In this document: positions 8,960-17,512 of the stretch, piece by piece
Numbering within the stretch: the first letter of the stretch is position 1
Layout: the number at the start of each line of letters is the position of its first letter
Assembly (NCBI GenBank): GCA_038530555.1
Contig: JBCBCN010000006.1
Coordinates: 197,527 to 261,526, forward strand
DNA: 64,000 bases
DNA from: HKCCE3408 sp038530555
GTDB lineage: Bacteria; Pseudomonadota; Alphaproteobacteria; Rhodobacterales; Rhodobacteraceae
Direction: 5' to 3'
Position numbers and translations under genes: made by a program
Notes under the pieces: model-generated
The model's database searches: none
Told to the model about the DNA's origin: nothing
Seen by the model: only the letters and a program-made list of their open reading frames with translations

Positions 8960-11266
8960 ATGAGCGCCGATGTGGTCGGGGATAAGCCGCTGAGCGGCGG
9001 AGCATCGGGCGTTCTTTGTGCTTTGATATCGGCCGCGCTATTTGCCTTTTTCGCGAGCTTCCTGCCCCAGATCACGGCCGGTGAGACGGTTCGGCTTGCC
9101 TGGGACTGGGTGCCCTCGCTTGGCATCGCGCTCAGCTTTCTGATCGACGGGCTCAGCCTGACCTTCGCGCTTCTTATCTCTGGGATCGGCGCGCTCGTCT
9201 TTCTCTACGCCAACACATATCTGGCCGGATACCTGCATTTCGACCGCTTTATGATGTTCCTAATGAGTTTCATGCTGGCGATGTTGGGCCTGGTCCTGGC
9301 TGACAATCTGATCGCGCTGTTCGTTTTTTGGGAACTGACGACGATCACCTCCTACCTCTTGATTGGCTTTGGCCATGAGACCAAAAATGGCCGCCGCTCG
9401 GCGCTCCAGGCATTGTTCGTGACCGGCGCGGGTGCGTTGGCACTGCTGGCGGGGTTAATCCTGATCGGCACGGTCGCGGGAAGTTTCGAGATCTCCGAGA
9501 TCCTGGCCCAAGGGGACGTGCTGCGCGACAGCCCGCTTTATATTCCGATCCTGATCCTGGTTCTGGCCGGGGCCTTCACCAAATCGGCGCAATTTCCGTT
9601 CCACTTTTGGCTTCCGAACGCGATGGCCGCGCCGACGCCGGTCTCGGCGTTTTTGCATTCGGCCACCATGGTCAAGGCAGGTGTCTATCTGATGGCGCGG
9701 CTCTATCCCGGCCTGTCGGGAACAGAGGCCTGGATTTGGACCCTAACGATCGCGGGCGGTTTCACCACCGTTTTCGCCAGCATCTTGGCGCTCAAACAGA
9801 CCGACCTGAAACAGACACTGGCCTATACCACGCTGATGGCCTTGGGCACGCTGACCCTGATCCTGGGCCAGGCCGGCGGCTATGCGATGACGGCGTTCGT
9901 GACCTTTCTTATTACGCACTCGCTTTATAAAGCGTCGCTCTTTTTGATGATCGGCTGTGTCGATTACGGCACCGGCACGCGGGAGGCGAATATTCTGGGC
10001 GGCCTTGCGAAAGCGATGCCGATCACGGCACTCGCCGCGGGTCTCGCCGCTTTGTCCATGGCGGGGCTGCCGCCGTTTGTGGGCTTCATCGCCAAAGAGC
10101 TGGCCTATGCAGGATCGCTCGAAGTGCCCTCCAACGTCTATCTTGTCGCGGGCGCCGCCCTGGCCGCGAATGCGTTGATGTTTGCGGTTGCAGGCATCGT
10201 GGCTTTCAAGCCGTTCTGGCGGCCTGCACAGATGGAGACGCCACGAAGCCCCAAGGAAGCCAGGTGGCCCATGCTCGCCGGACCTGTGATCCTGGCGGTG
10301 CTGGGCCTGATCTTCGGCCTCGCGCCGGGTCTGATCCAGGAGAGCCTGATCAATCCAACCGTGAATGGCCTTATGGGTTCGGCATCCGATCCGCGAGAGC
10401 TCAAGCTTTGGGCCGGGTTCAACGTGCCGCTTTACCTGTCGCTGGCCACCTTCGGCCTCGGCTTCGTGCTCTATGTCGTGCATCCGCGCCTGCGCGGCGC
10501 CCTTACGGCCAGCGATGCGATCCTGCCCAATTTCGACCGGGGCTGGGACCGCTTTCTCGAGGGTCTCAAAGGCCTCGCCGCCTGGCAAACCCGCGTGATC
10601 CAGCCCGGCGTGCTGCGCCATTACATCTTTGCGACCTTCGTGGTCGTGCTGGCCGCGATTGGCGGCAGCCTGATCCTGAAGGAAGTTTTTCCGGGCCTGC
10701 CCGATTTCTCGACCTTCGCCTGGCAGAACTTTGCCCTCATCGCCCTGATGGTGGCGGGCTCGATCCTGACAGCGGCCACCCGGTCCTCGATAACCGCGAT
10801 GGTGGCGCTTGGCGTTGTGGGGATCGGCGTGGCGATCCTGTTCATCGTCTTCTCGGCGCCCGATGTGGCGATCACTCAGTTGATGGTTGAGACCCTTGTT
10901 GTGGTCCTGGTCGCGGTGGCATTGCTGCGATTGCCGTCGCTCAGGCTTCAGGGCGTGCCCAATTGGCGCCCGCTCGACGCGCTTTTGGCAGTCGGTGTGG
11001 GAACATCCGTGACGGTCGTGCTGTTGGCCGTGCTCGACACGCCGCTCGACCTGTCACTCACGAGTTTCTACGAGACGGCCAGTTGGACCGAGGCCTTCGG
11101 GCGCAACATCGTCAATGTGATCCTCGTCGATTTTCGCGCGCTCGACACGTTCGGTGAGATCGCTGTCGTCGTGATCGCGGCCCTGTCCGCCTACGCCCTA
11201 TTGCGCACCACCAATGACCCCGACCCCGATCACCCGGGCGAGACGCCAGAGGGGGATGCGCGATGA
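8960..11266 (+). CDS. mrpA: Na+/H+ antiporter subunit A
   Basis: A 768-residue polytopic membrane protein, the large subunit of the Mrp/Mnh multi-subunit cation/proton antiporter. It is homologous to complex I NuoL: FWELTTITSYLLIGF, HFWLPNAMAAPTPVSAFLHSATMVKAGVYL, and the lysine-bearing helices follow. The C-terminal part after about residue 590 carries the MrpA-specific MBH-like domain (FSAPDVAITQLMVETLV). Length fits a stand-alone MrpA, not the longer fused A/B form. It overlaps mrpB by four bases (ATGA) and opens a seven-gene operon expected to extrude sodium and maintain pH in a salty habitat. Confidence 0.95.
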   Translation: MSADVVGDKPLSGGASGVLCALISAALFAFFASFLPQITAGETVRLAWDWVPSLGIALSFLIDGLSLTFALLISGIGALVFLYANTYLAGYLHFDRFMMFLMSFMLAMLGLVLADNLIALFVFWELTTITSYLLIGFGHETKNGRRSALQALFVTGAGALALLAGLILIGTVAGSFEISEILAQGDVLRDSPLYIPILILVLAGAFTKSAQFPFHFWLPNAMAAPTPVSAFLHSATMVKAGVYLMARLYPGLSGTEAWIWTLTIAGGFTTVFASILALKQTDLKQTLAYTTLMALGTLTLILGQAGGYAMTAFVTFLITHSLYKASLFLMIGCVDYGTGTREANILGGLAKAMPITALAAGLAALSMAGLPPFVGFIAKELAYAGSLEVPSNVYLVAGAALAANALMFAVAGIVAFKPFWRPAQMETPRSPKEARWPMLAGPVILAVLGLIFGLAPGLIQESLINPTVNGLMGSASDPRELKLWAGFNVPLYLSLATFGLGFVLYVVHPRLRGALTASDAILPNFDRGWDRFLEGLKGLAAWQTRVIQPGVLRHYIFATFVVVLAAIGGSLILKEVFPGLPDFSTFAWQNFALIALMVAGSILTAATRSSITAMVALGVVGIGVAILFIVFSAPDVAITQLMVETLVVVLVAVALLRLPSLRLQGVPNWRPLDALLAVGVGTSVTVVLLAVLDTPLDLSLTSFYETASWTEAFGRNIVNVILVDFRALDTFGEIAVVVIAALSAYALLRTTNDPDPDHPGETPEGDAR

Positions 11267-11685
11267 ACTCGATCATCCTGCGCGCGGGCACCCGGTACCT
11301 TGCGGGCGTGCTGCTGCTGTTTTCGATCTATATGCTGATCCGTGGCCACAACGAGCCTGGTGGCGGCTTTATTGGCGGGCTGATCGGCTCAACGGGCTTC
11401 GTCCTTTACGCAATTGCCTGTAGCGTGGGCGAGGCGCGCGCCGCCCTGCGCAATGTGCCGCCGCAGAACATCGCGATGGCCGGGCTTGGCATCGCGCTTT
11501 TGGCAGGTCTCGGCGCGGCACTTGCGGGTGACGCGCTATTTACCGGGCAGTGGTATTTCATAAATGAGACCGAGGATGACAAAGGCATTCCGCTGTCGAC
11601 GGTTTTGATCTTCGACATCGGTGTTTACCTGGTGGTCTTCGGCTCAATCCTGTCGCTGGTCTTCGCCATGGAGGAGGAGATCTAG
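11263..11685 (+). CDS. mrpB: Na+/H+ antiporter subunit B
   Basis: A 140-residue, four-helix membrane subunit. MrpB-typical features are the N-terminal LRAGTRYLAGVLLLFSIYML, RGHNEPGGGFIGGLI, and a C-terminal DIGVYLVVFGSILSLVFAMEEE. It starts in the ATGA overlapping mrpA and ends in TAGTG, sharing one base with the GTG of mrpC. In the complex it packs beside the MBH part of MrpA. Confidence 0.95.
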   Translation: MNSIILRAGTRYLAGVLLLFSIYMLIRGHNEPGGGFIGGLIGSTGFVLYAIACSVGEARAALRNVPPQNIAMAGLGIALLAGLGAALAGDALFTGQWYFINETEDDKGIPLSTVLIFDIGVYLVVFGSILSLVFAMEEEI

Positions 11686-12182
11686 TGGAAGCGCTTCTCG
11701 CCATAGCGATCGGCGTGATGGTCGCGGCGGCCGTCTATCTGATGCTGGCTCGCCATGTCCTGCGGTTCATTTTCGGCCTGGTGCTGATCTCGAACGCGGC
11801 CAACCTGACGATCTTCACCTCAGGGCGCCTGACCGAAGGCGCGCCGCCGCTCATTCCGGTCGGCGCCGATGCCCCGGTCGGGCAGGTGGCCAATGCCTTG
11901 CCGCAGGCCCTGGTCTTGACGGCTATCGTGATCGGCTTTGGCCTCTTCGCCTTTGCGCTTATCTTGATGTTCCGCGCCTATACGACGCTCGGCACGCTCG
12001 ACAGTGATGCGATGCGCGTGGCTGAGCCGCGCGATGCCGTGGCCCCTGAGCCGCACGCCGCGTCCAACGCGCAACACGCCGAAACGCCGGAAATCCCCGC
12101 CGCCCAACCTTCAAGCCAGCCCGCCGCCGCGCAGGCCGACGCGCCCAAGCGCGTGCCCGCAACCGCCGAGAGCAGTTCATGA
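11685..12182 (+). CDS. mrpC: Na+/H+ antiporter subunit C
   Basis: A 165-residue membrane subunit homologous to NuoK. It has three helices (ALLAIAIGVMVAAAVYLMLAR, FGLVLISNAANLTIFTSG, QALVLTAIVIGFGLFAFALILMF), then a hydrophilic Ala/Pro-rich tail of about 50 residues that is longer than usual. The start is a GTG overlapping the mrpB stop by one base. It overlaps mrpD by four bases. Confidence 0.94.
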   Translation: MEALLAIAIGVMVAAAVYLMLARHVLRFIFGLVLISNAANLTIFTSGRLTEGAPPLIPVGADAPVGQVANALPQALVLTAIVIGFGLFAFALILMFRAYTTLGTLDSDAMRVAEPRDAVAPEPHAASNAQHAETPEIPAAQPSSQPAAAQADAPKRVPATAESSS

Positions 12183-13702
12183 CCTGGCTTCTCGCCACAC
12201 CCCTGGTGCTGCCGTTCCTGACGGCGGTCGTGGCGTTCTTGAGCCGTACGAAACCGGCGGGCCGCTGGTTCAGTGTGGCGGGCAATGTCCTGTTTCTCGC
12301 TGCTGCAATCGCGCTGTTGATGGCGGTCCTGCAAGACGGCGTGATTGCCGGGCAAATGGGCGGCTGGTCGGCGCCTTTTGGCATTACGCTTGTGGCCGAC
12401 CGGTTAAGCGCCGTGATGGTTGTGATCACCGCGATCACCGCTTTGGCGGTGTCGATCTATGCGCTCAGCGACATCAATGAGCGCAAGGAATATCTGGGCT
12501 ATCACGCGCTCTTTAACATTCTGATCGGTGGGGTGACCGGGGCCTTCATCACCGGCGATCTTTTCAACCTTTATGTCTGGTTCGAGGTCATGCTGATCTC
12601 GAGTTTCGGCCTTCTGGTCCTGGGCGGTAGCAAGGCTCAGATCGACGGGGGCGTGAAATACGTCACCCTCAACCTGATCTCGACGATCCTGTTTTTGTCC
12701 GGCATCGGCCTGCTTTACGGGATGACCGGCACGCTCAACATGGCCGATCTGGCCCTTACAGTTCCGCAGCTTGAAAACCAGGGCCTGGTGACCGTGATCG
12801 CGATGATGTTCATGGTGGCCTTCGGTGTAAAAGCGGCAGTCTTCCCGCTGTTTTTCTGGCTGCCCGCCTCCTATCATACGCCCGCCTTCTCGGTCTCGGC
12901 CGTGTTCGCAGGCCTGCTGACCAAGGTCGGGGTCTATGCCCTGATCCGGATGTTCACCCTGGTCTTTGACGGCGATCTCGGCTTCACGCATCAGATCCTG
13001 CTCTGGGTGGCAGCGGCAACCATGCTGACCGGGGTTCTCGGCGCGGCCGCGCAGAACGACATCCGCAAGATCCTGTCGTTCCATATCGTCAGCCAGATCG
13101 GCTATATGATCATGGGCCTGGCGCTCTTCACGCCGCTGGCCCTGGCCGGTGCGGTCTTCTACCTGGTCCACCATATCGTCGTGAAGGCGAACCTGTTTCT
13201 CATCGCGGGCGTGGCTGATCGGATCACTGGCTCGACCGATCTGGGCCGGATCGGCGGGCTTTATAAATCCGCGCCGCTTTTGGCGGTATTGTTCCTGATC
13301 CCTGCGTTTTCCCTGGCCGGTTTCCCGCCGCTTTCGGGCTTTTGGGCGAAATACGTCTTGGTCGCCGCAGCTTTGGAGACCCAAGGGTGGATCATCGCGG
13401 GTGTCGCGCTTTTGGTGGGTCTGCTGACGATCTACTCGATGACCAAGATCTGGGCCGAGGCGTTCTGGAAAGCGCATCCGAGCAACATTCAGCCGCGCCT
13501 GGCCTCCATCGCGCCGGACCATCGCCGTCATTTGTTGATCCCGGTGGCATCACTTGCGGCGCTGACCCTGGTGATCGGGTTCTTCCCCCAACCATTCGTG
13601 ACCTTTGCCGAGGACGCCGCCGAAGGCTTACTGGATCCCAGCCCCTATATCGCGGCCGTTTTGGGCGATGAGGCGGTGCAAGTCGCGGAGGCCGCCCGAT
13701 GA
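12179..13702 (+). CDS. mrpD: Na+/H+ antiporter subunit D
   Basis: A 507-residue NuoM/N-like proton-translocating subunit with about 14 helices. Seen: LYVWFEVMLISSFGLLVLGG, a lysine-containing helix GVKAAVFPLFFWLPASYHTPAFSVSAVFAGLLTKVGVYAL, DIRKILSFHIVSQIGYMIMGL and FPPLSGFWAKYVL. Length and motifs are normal. It overlaps both neighbours by four bases. Confidence 0.95.
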   Translation: MTWLLATPLVLPFLTAVVAFLSRTKPAGRWFSVAGNVLFLAAAIALLMAVLQDGVIAGQMGGWSAPFGITLVADRLSAVMVVITAITALAVSIYALSDINERKEYLGYHALFNILIGGVTGAFITGDLFNLYVWFEVMLISSFGLLVLGGSKAQIDGGVKYVTLNLISTILFLSGIGLLYGMTGTLNMADLALTVPQLENQGLVTVIAMMFMVAFGVKAAVFPLFFWLPASYHTPAFSVSAVFAGLLTKVGVYALIRMFTLVFDGDLGFTHQILLWVAAATMLTGVLGAAAQNDIRKILSFHIVSQIGYMIMGLALFTPLALAGAVFYLVHHIVVKANLFLIAGVADRITGSTDLGRIGGLYKSAPLLAVLFLIPAFSLAGFPPLSGFWAKYVLVAAALETQGWIIAGVALLVGLLTIYSMTKIWAEAFWKAHPSNIQPRLASIAPDHRRHLLIPVASLAALTLVIGFFPQPFVTFAEDAAEGLLDPSPYIAAVLGDEAVQVAEAAR

Positions 13703-14229
13703 GCAATCTTGCCGCGAACCTCCTGCTGGCCGCGATCTGGGCGATTTTCTTTGGCGGCTTTACTTGGCTGACGACCCTGTCTGGCCTGGTGGTGGGCTAT
13801 GTCGTGCTGTGGCTGCTCCAGCCGCTGACGGGCGTGAAATCAAGCTATTTCAAGCGTGTCTATTACTGGGCCAAGCTGTTGGTTCTGTTCCATTATGAGC
13901 TGATCGTCTCGAGCATCGAGGTGCTATGGGATATCTTCACCATCACGAACAAATCCCGGCCCGCGATGATCGATATGCCGCTCGATGCCAAAAGCGATTT
14001 GGGGATTTTGTTGGTGACGAATTTGATCTCACTGACGCCCGGAACGCTGTGCATCGATGTTTCCGAAGACCGCAAATGGCTCAAGATCCACGCGATGTTC
14101 GCCGATGATCCCGAAGCCGTCTGCCGCACACTGAAAAACGGCATGGAGCGCTGGGTGCTGGACGCGGTCGAAGAACAGCCCGAGCCCGAGCCTGAGAGTG
14201 AGCCCGAGACGGAGGCACAAACCGGATGA
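13699..14229 (+). CDS. mrpE: Na+/H+ antiporter subunit E
   Basis: A 176-residue subunit with two or three N-terminal helices and a cytoplasmic domain typical of MrpE: ELIVSSIEVLWDIFT, then DLGILLVTNLISLTPGTLCIDVSEDRKWLKIHAM. An acidic Pro-Glu repeat tail (about residues 159-174) is not part of the family core. It overlaps mrpD and mrpF by four bases. Confidence 0.94.
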   Translation: MSNLAANLLLAAIWAIFFGGFTWLTTLSGLVVGYVVLWLLQPLTGVKSSYFKRVYYWAKLLVLFHYELIVSSIEVLWDIFTITNKSRPAMIDMPLDAKSDLGILLVTNLISLTPGTLCIDVSEDRKWLKIHAMFADDPEAVCRTLKNGMERWVLDAVEEQPEPEPESEPETEAQTG

Positions 14230-14531
14230 TGGAAAACCCCCTCGATACTGTGGTGATGGTCGGCTTCGGTTTGATCTTTGTGGCCGTGGCTATGGCGTTC
14301 TACCGCCTGGCTAAGGGGCCGAGTTTGCCCGACCGGGTCGTGGCGCTCGATATGATGACGGTGGCCATCGTCGCGTTTTGCGGTCTCGCGGCGATCCGGT
14401 CCGGCGATGCGGCTTTTCTCGATGTGGCACTCGTTCTGGCCCTGGTGGGCTTTCTGGCGACAGTTGCCCTGGCGCGCTACGCCGAGCGGCGCAAGCTGCG
14501 CCGCGCCAGCAAGAGCGAGGGGTCGTCATGA
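14226..14531 (+). CDS. mrpF: Na+/H+ antiporter subunit F
   Basis: A 101-residue three-helix subunit. The family motif KGPSLPDRVVALDMMTVAIVAF is present, followed by FLDVALVLALVGFLATVALARY and a basic C-terminus. MrpF lines the presumed sodium path with MrpA and MrpG. The start lies in the overlap with mrpE, with tandem ATGs. Confidence 0.94.
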   Translation: MMENPLDTVVMVGFGLIFVAVAMAFYRLAKGPSLPDRVVALDMMTVAIVAFCGLAAIRSGDAAFLDVALVLALVGFLATVALARYAERRKLRRASKSEGSS

Positions 14532-14887
14532 GTGAGGCAATTGCCGCGATCTTGATCCTGGTGGGCTGTTTGTTTTCGCTGGCCGCGGGGATCGGCCTCC
14601 TGCGCCTGCCGGACGTGTTTATCCGCATGCATGCGGCAACCAAGGTCGGCACGTTGGGATCGGGGTTGGTCATGGCCGGCACCGCGGTGCATTTCGGCGA
14701 CGGATCGGTCGTCGTGCGCTGCGTCCTGGTGGTGTTCTTCCTGCTCCTGACGGCGCCGATTGCGGCCCATATGATCGGTCGCGCGGCGATCACGATCGGG
14801 ATCAAGCCGTGGGAGAACAAAGAGAGCGATCCGCAGGACCCGGCTCGCGAGGACGCGCGCCCCCTCGCAAAGCCTTTGGGTGAGTAG
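14528..14887 (+). CDS. mrpG: Na+/H+ antiporter subunit G
   Basis: A 119-residue three-helix subunit starting at the ATGA that overlaps mrpF; frames opening further upstream at 14378 would only add residues from inside mrpF. It has the MrpG pattern LLRLPDVFIRMHAATKVGTLG, followed by two hydrophobic segments and TAPIAAHMIGRAA. It ends the operon only eight bases from the convergent urtE stop, with no obvious terminator between. Confidence 0.94.
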   Translation: MSEAIAAILILVGCLFSLAAGIGLLRLPDVFIRMHAATKVGTLGSGLVMAGTAVHFGDGSVVVRCVLVVFFLLLTAPIAAHMIGRAAITIGIKPWENKESDPQDPAREDARPLAKPLGE

Positions 14888-14895
14888 CCCCGCAC

Positions 14896-15597
14896 TTAGC
14901 CGTGGATGCTGAAGGCCTCGCGCACCTGGTCTTTCGTGGTCTCGGATTTCGCCGCTTCGAAGCTAATCGCGCCGCGCCCCATCACATAGAATCGGTCGGC
15001 GAGATCGAACGCAAATTCGAAATATTGCTCGACCAGGACGATCGCCATTTCCCCCTCGGCGCGGAGCTGAGAGATAACGCGGCCGATCTGCTTGATGATG
15101 TTGGGCTGAATGCCCTCGGTCGGCTCATCCATGAGCAAAAGCTTAGGCCGCGTCACCAGCGCCCGGCCGATGGCCAGCTGCTGCTGCTGGCCGCCTGACA
15201 GATCGCCGCCGCGGCGGTTTTCCATCTCGGCCAAAACCGGGAACAGCTCGAAGATCCGATCCGGCACCTCGCGATCCTCGGGCGGCAGACAGGCCAGCCC
15301 GGTCTCCAGGTTTTCGCGCACTGTGAGCAGAGGAAAGATCGCGCGGCCCTGGGGCACATAGCCCACGCCCATCCGCGCGAGCTTATGTGCGGGCAAGACC
15401 GGAAGCTCAGTACCATCGAGGCTGAGCCCGCCGCTCGAGCGCGCGTGATTGCCCGAGATGGCGTTCATGAGGGAGGTCTTCCCGACCCCGTTGGTGCCCA
15501 TAATGCAGGTCACTTCGCCCTTGGCGGCCTGGATCGAAACGCCGTTGAGGATTTGGCTTCCGCCGTAGTGAAGTGTGAGATCGCGAGTTTGCAGCAT
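14896..15597 (-). CDS. urtE: Urea ABC transporter ATP-binding protein UrtE
   Basis: A 233-residue LivF-type ATPase. Walker A is GTNGVGKTS, the signature is LSGGQQQQLAIGRAL, and Walker B is LLLMDEPTEGIQPNII, the form typical of UrtE. It energises the Urt importer with UrtD. It is the last gene of the urtABCDE operon, five bases after urtD. Identification as Urt and not branched-chain amino acid Liv rests on the whole operon, especially the large extended UrtB. Confidence 0.93.
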   Translation of the reverse strand: MLQTRDLTLHYGGSQILNGVSIQAAKGEVTCIMGTNGVGKTSLMNAISGNHARSSGGLSLDGTELPVLPAHKLARMGVGYVPQGRAIFPLLTVRENLETGLACLPPEDREVPDRIFELFPVLAEMENRRGGDLSGGQQQQLAIGRALVTRPKLLLMDEPTEGIQPNIIKQIGRVISQLRAEGEMAIVLVEQYFEFAFDLADRFYVMGRGAISFEAAKSETTKDQVREAFSIHG

Positions 15598-15602
15598 TTC
15601 GT

Positions 15603-16343
15603 TCAGCGCCCCAAATACACTTCGATCACACGCTCATCAGCCATGACATGATCCAGCGTGCCCTCGGCCAGGACCGCGCCTTCGTGCAGCACCGTCACCT
15701 TGCAATCGAGATTACGGACAAATTCCATATCGTGCTCGACTACGATCACGGCGTGGTTCGCGGCCACGCGCTTGAGCAGGTCGGTGGTGTGCACGCGCTC
15801 CTCATTGGTCATGCCCGCGGCCGGTTCATCGACCAGCAAAAGCTGCGGATCCTGGGCCAGGAGCATGCCGATCTCCAGCCATTGCTTTTGCCCGTGGCTC
15901 AGCGTGCCGGCGCGTTCGTCGAGATGGTCCTCGAGGCCCGTCTCGTGCGCCAGTTCGGCGATCCGCACAGTGTCCACCTCGCTGATACTGTCGAGCAGGG
16001 CGGCGATCGGCCCGCGCGGTTTTTTGAGCGACATGCGCAGATTGTCCCGGACGCTTTGATCTTCGAACACGGTGGGGCGTTGAAATTTCCGCCCGATCCC
16101 CATCTGGGCGATAGCAGCCTCGGACAATTTCAGAAGGGACGCGCTCAAATCACCCCATAGCACCTCGCCCTGATCGGGGCGGGTTTTGCCGGTGATGATG
16201 TCCATGAAGGTTGTCTTGCCCGCGCCATTGGGCCCGATCACTGCGCGCATCTCGCCGGGCGCGATGGCAAAGCTCAGATCGTTGATCGCCTTGAACCCGT
16301 CGAAGGAGACCGAGACGCCGCGCACTTCAAGAAGGGCACTCAT
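15603..16343 (-). CDS. urtD: Urea ABC transporter ATP-binding protein UrtD
   Basis: A 246-residue LivG-type ATPase. Walker A is GPNGAGKTT, Walker B LLLVDEPAAGMTNEE, and the signature region reads LSHGQKQWLEIGMLL; the H in place of the second G is characteristic of the UrtD group. The start chosen is ATG 16343, which overlaps the urtC stop by four bases; an opening at 16442 would lie inside urtC. Confidence 0.93.
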   Translation of the reverse strand: MSALLEVRGVSVSFDGFKAINDLSFAIAPGEMRAVIGPNGAGKTTFMDIITGKTRPDQGEVLWGDLSASLLKLSEAAIAQMGIGRKFQRPTVFEDQSVRDNLRMSLKKPRGPIAALLDSISEVDTVRIAELAHETGLEDHLDERAGTLSHGQKQWLEIGMLLAQDPQLLLVDEPAAGMTNEERVHTTDLLKRVAANHAVIVVEHDMEFVRNLDCKVTVLHEGAVLAEGTLDHVMADERVIEVYLGR

Positions 16344-17509
16344 TTTGCGTCCTTCCTTACGATGTAATCGACGAGGCCGCCGAGGCCCTTGGGCGCGAGG
16401 AGCGTGACGAGCACGAAGCCGAGGCCGAGCAGAACCGGCCACCAGTCAACCCATTGGATCGTGTAGCTCCCCAGTGAGATGTCCGGTGCACGTCCGCCGG
16501 TGAAAAAGGTCGAGAGCAGCGAGACAAGTGCTGCGCCGATCACCGCACCATAGAGCCGCCCGCGCCCGCCGATGGCCACCCAAACGGCCAGGTAGATCGA
16601 AGCGATGGGGGCGATCTCGTCGGGGTTGATGATGCCCGCTTGCGGATAATACAGCGCTCCCGCCACGCCGCAGAGAACGGCGGACAGCGTGAACACCACA
16701 AGTTTGAAGACCTCGACCCTGTAGCCCAGGAAGCGCACGCGCAGCTCATCGTCGCGGATACCGCGCACAATCGAGCCGAACTTACCCGAGACGATCCAGG
16801 CCGCGCCGATATAGCTGAGCCCAAGGGCCACGGCCGAGGCCCAGAAGAACCAGATCGAGATCCGGTCCTGGCCGATGTTTTCGGCGCCGGGGATGTTTTG
16901 CAGGCCTGACAGGCCGTTATTGCCCCTGAGCCCCGTGTCGTTCTGAAAGAGGTAAAGCGACAGCGCGAGGGTCATGGCTTGCGTCAGGATAGAGAGATAG
17001 ACCCCCGTCACCCGGCTGCGAAAGGCGAGCCAGCCGAAGACCAGGGCCAGCGCGCCGGGCACCAGGACGATCAGAAGGAGGCTGAGGAATAGGCTGTCGG
17101 AAACGGCCCACATCCAAGGCCAGTCTTCCGCGCCCACGACCGAGAAGATCTGCAGCGCGGTGGCATCCGAGATCTCCGCTTCGGTCGGGGGGATCACGTT
17201 TCCGGCCAGATTGGCGCGGATGACCGCTTCGGTCCGCGCCGTCATCAGCCACATCCCGATCATATATCCGCCCAGCCCGAAGAAGGCGAAATGGCCCAGA
17301 CTAAGGATGCCGCAATAGCCCCAGACCAGATCCATGGCGAGCGCGGCGAGGCACAGGCACAGCGTCATGCCAAGAACCTTGGTGAAGGACACTGATAGCG
17401 CGCCGTTACCGTAAGCGGGCGACATTACGGTGACAGCCAAGGCAAAGAGGGTGAGGCCCACGATAAAGATCGGAACGGACTTGTTGCGTGTGAAGATTGA
17501 GCCTTCCAT
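16340..17509 (-). CDS. urtC: Urea ABC transporter permease UrtC
   Basis: A 389-residue LivM-type permease with about ten membrane segments. Seen: YCGILSLGHFAFFGLGGYMIGM, SRVTGVYLSILTQAMTLALSL and the C-terminal AVWVAIGGRGRLYGAVIGAALVSLL. It pairs with UrtB to form the channel. It lies three bases after urtB. Confidence 0.93.
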   Translation of the reverse strand: MEGSIFTRNKSVPIFIVGLTLFALAVTVMSPAYGNGALSVSFTKVLGMTLCLCLAALAMDLVWGYCGILSLGHFAFFGLGGYMIGMWLMTARTEAVIRANLAGNVIPPTEAEISDATALQIFSVVGAEDWPWMWAVSDSLFLSLLLIVLVPGALALVFGWLAFRSRVTGVYLSILTQAMTLALSLYLFQNDTGLRGNNGLSGLQNIPGAENIGQDRISIWFFWASAVALGLSYIGAAWIVSGKFGSIVRGIRDDELRVRFLGYRVEVFKLVVFTLSAVLCGVAGALYYPQAGIINPDEIAPIASIYLAVWVAIGGRGRLYGAVIGAALVSLLSTFFTGGRAPDISLGSYTIQWVDWWPVLLGLGFVLVTLLAPKGLGGLVDYIVRKDAK

Positions 17510-17512
17510 GGC

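Noticed and set aside
12404..13531. Minus-strand frame of 375 codons opposite mrpD
   Set aside because: Antisense to a canonical MrpD; composition dominated by Arg, Gln and His with no family features.
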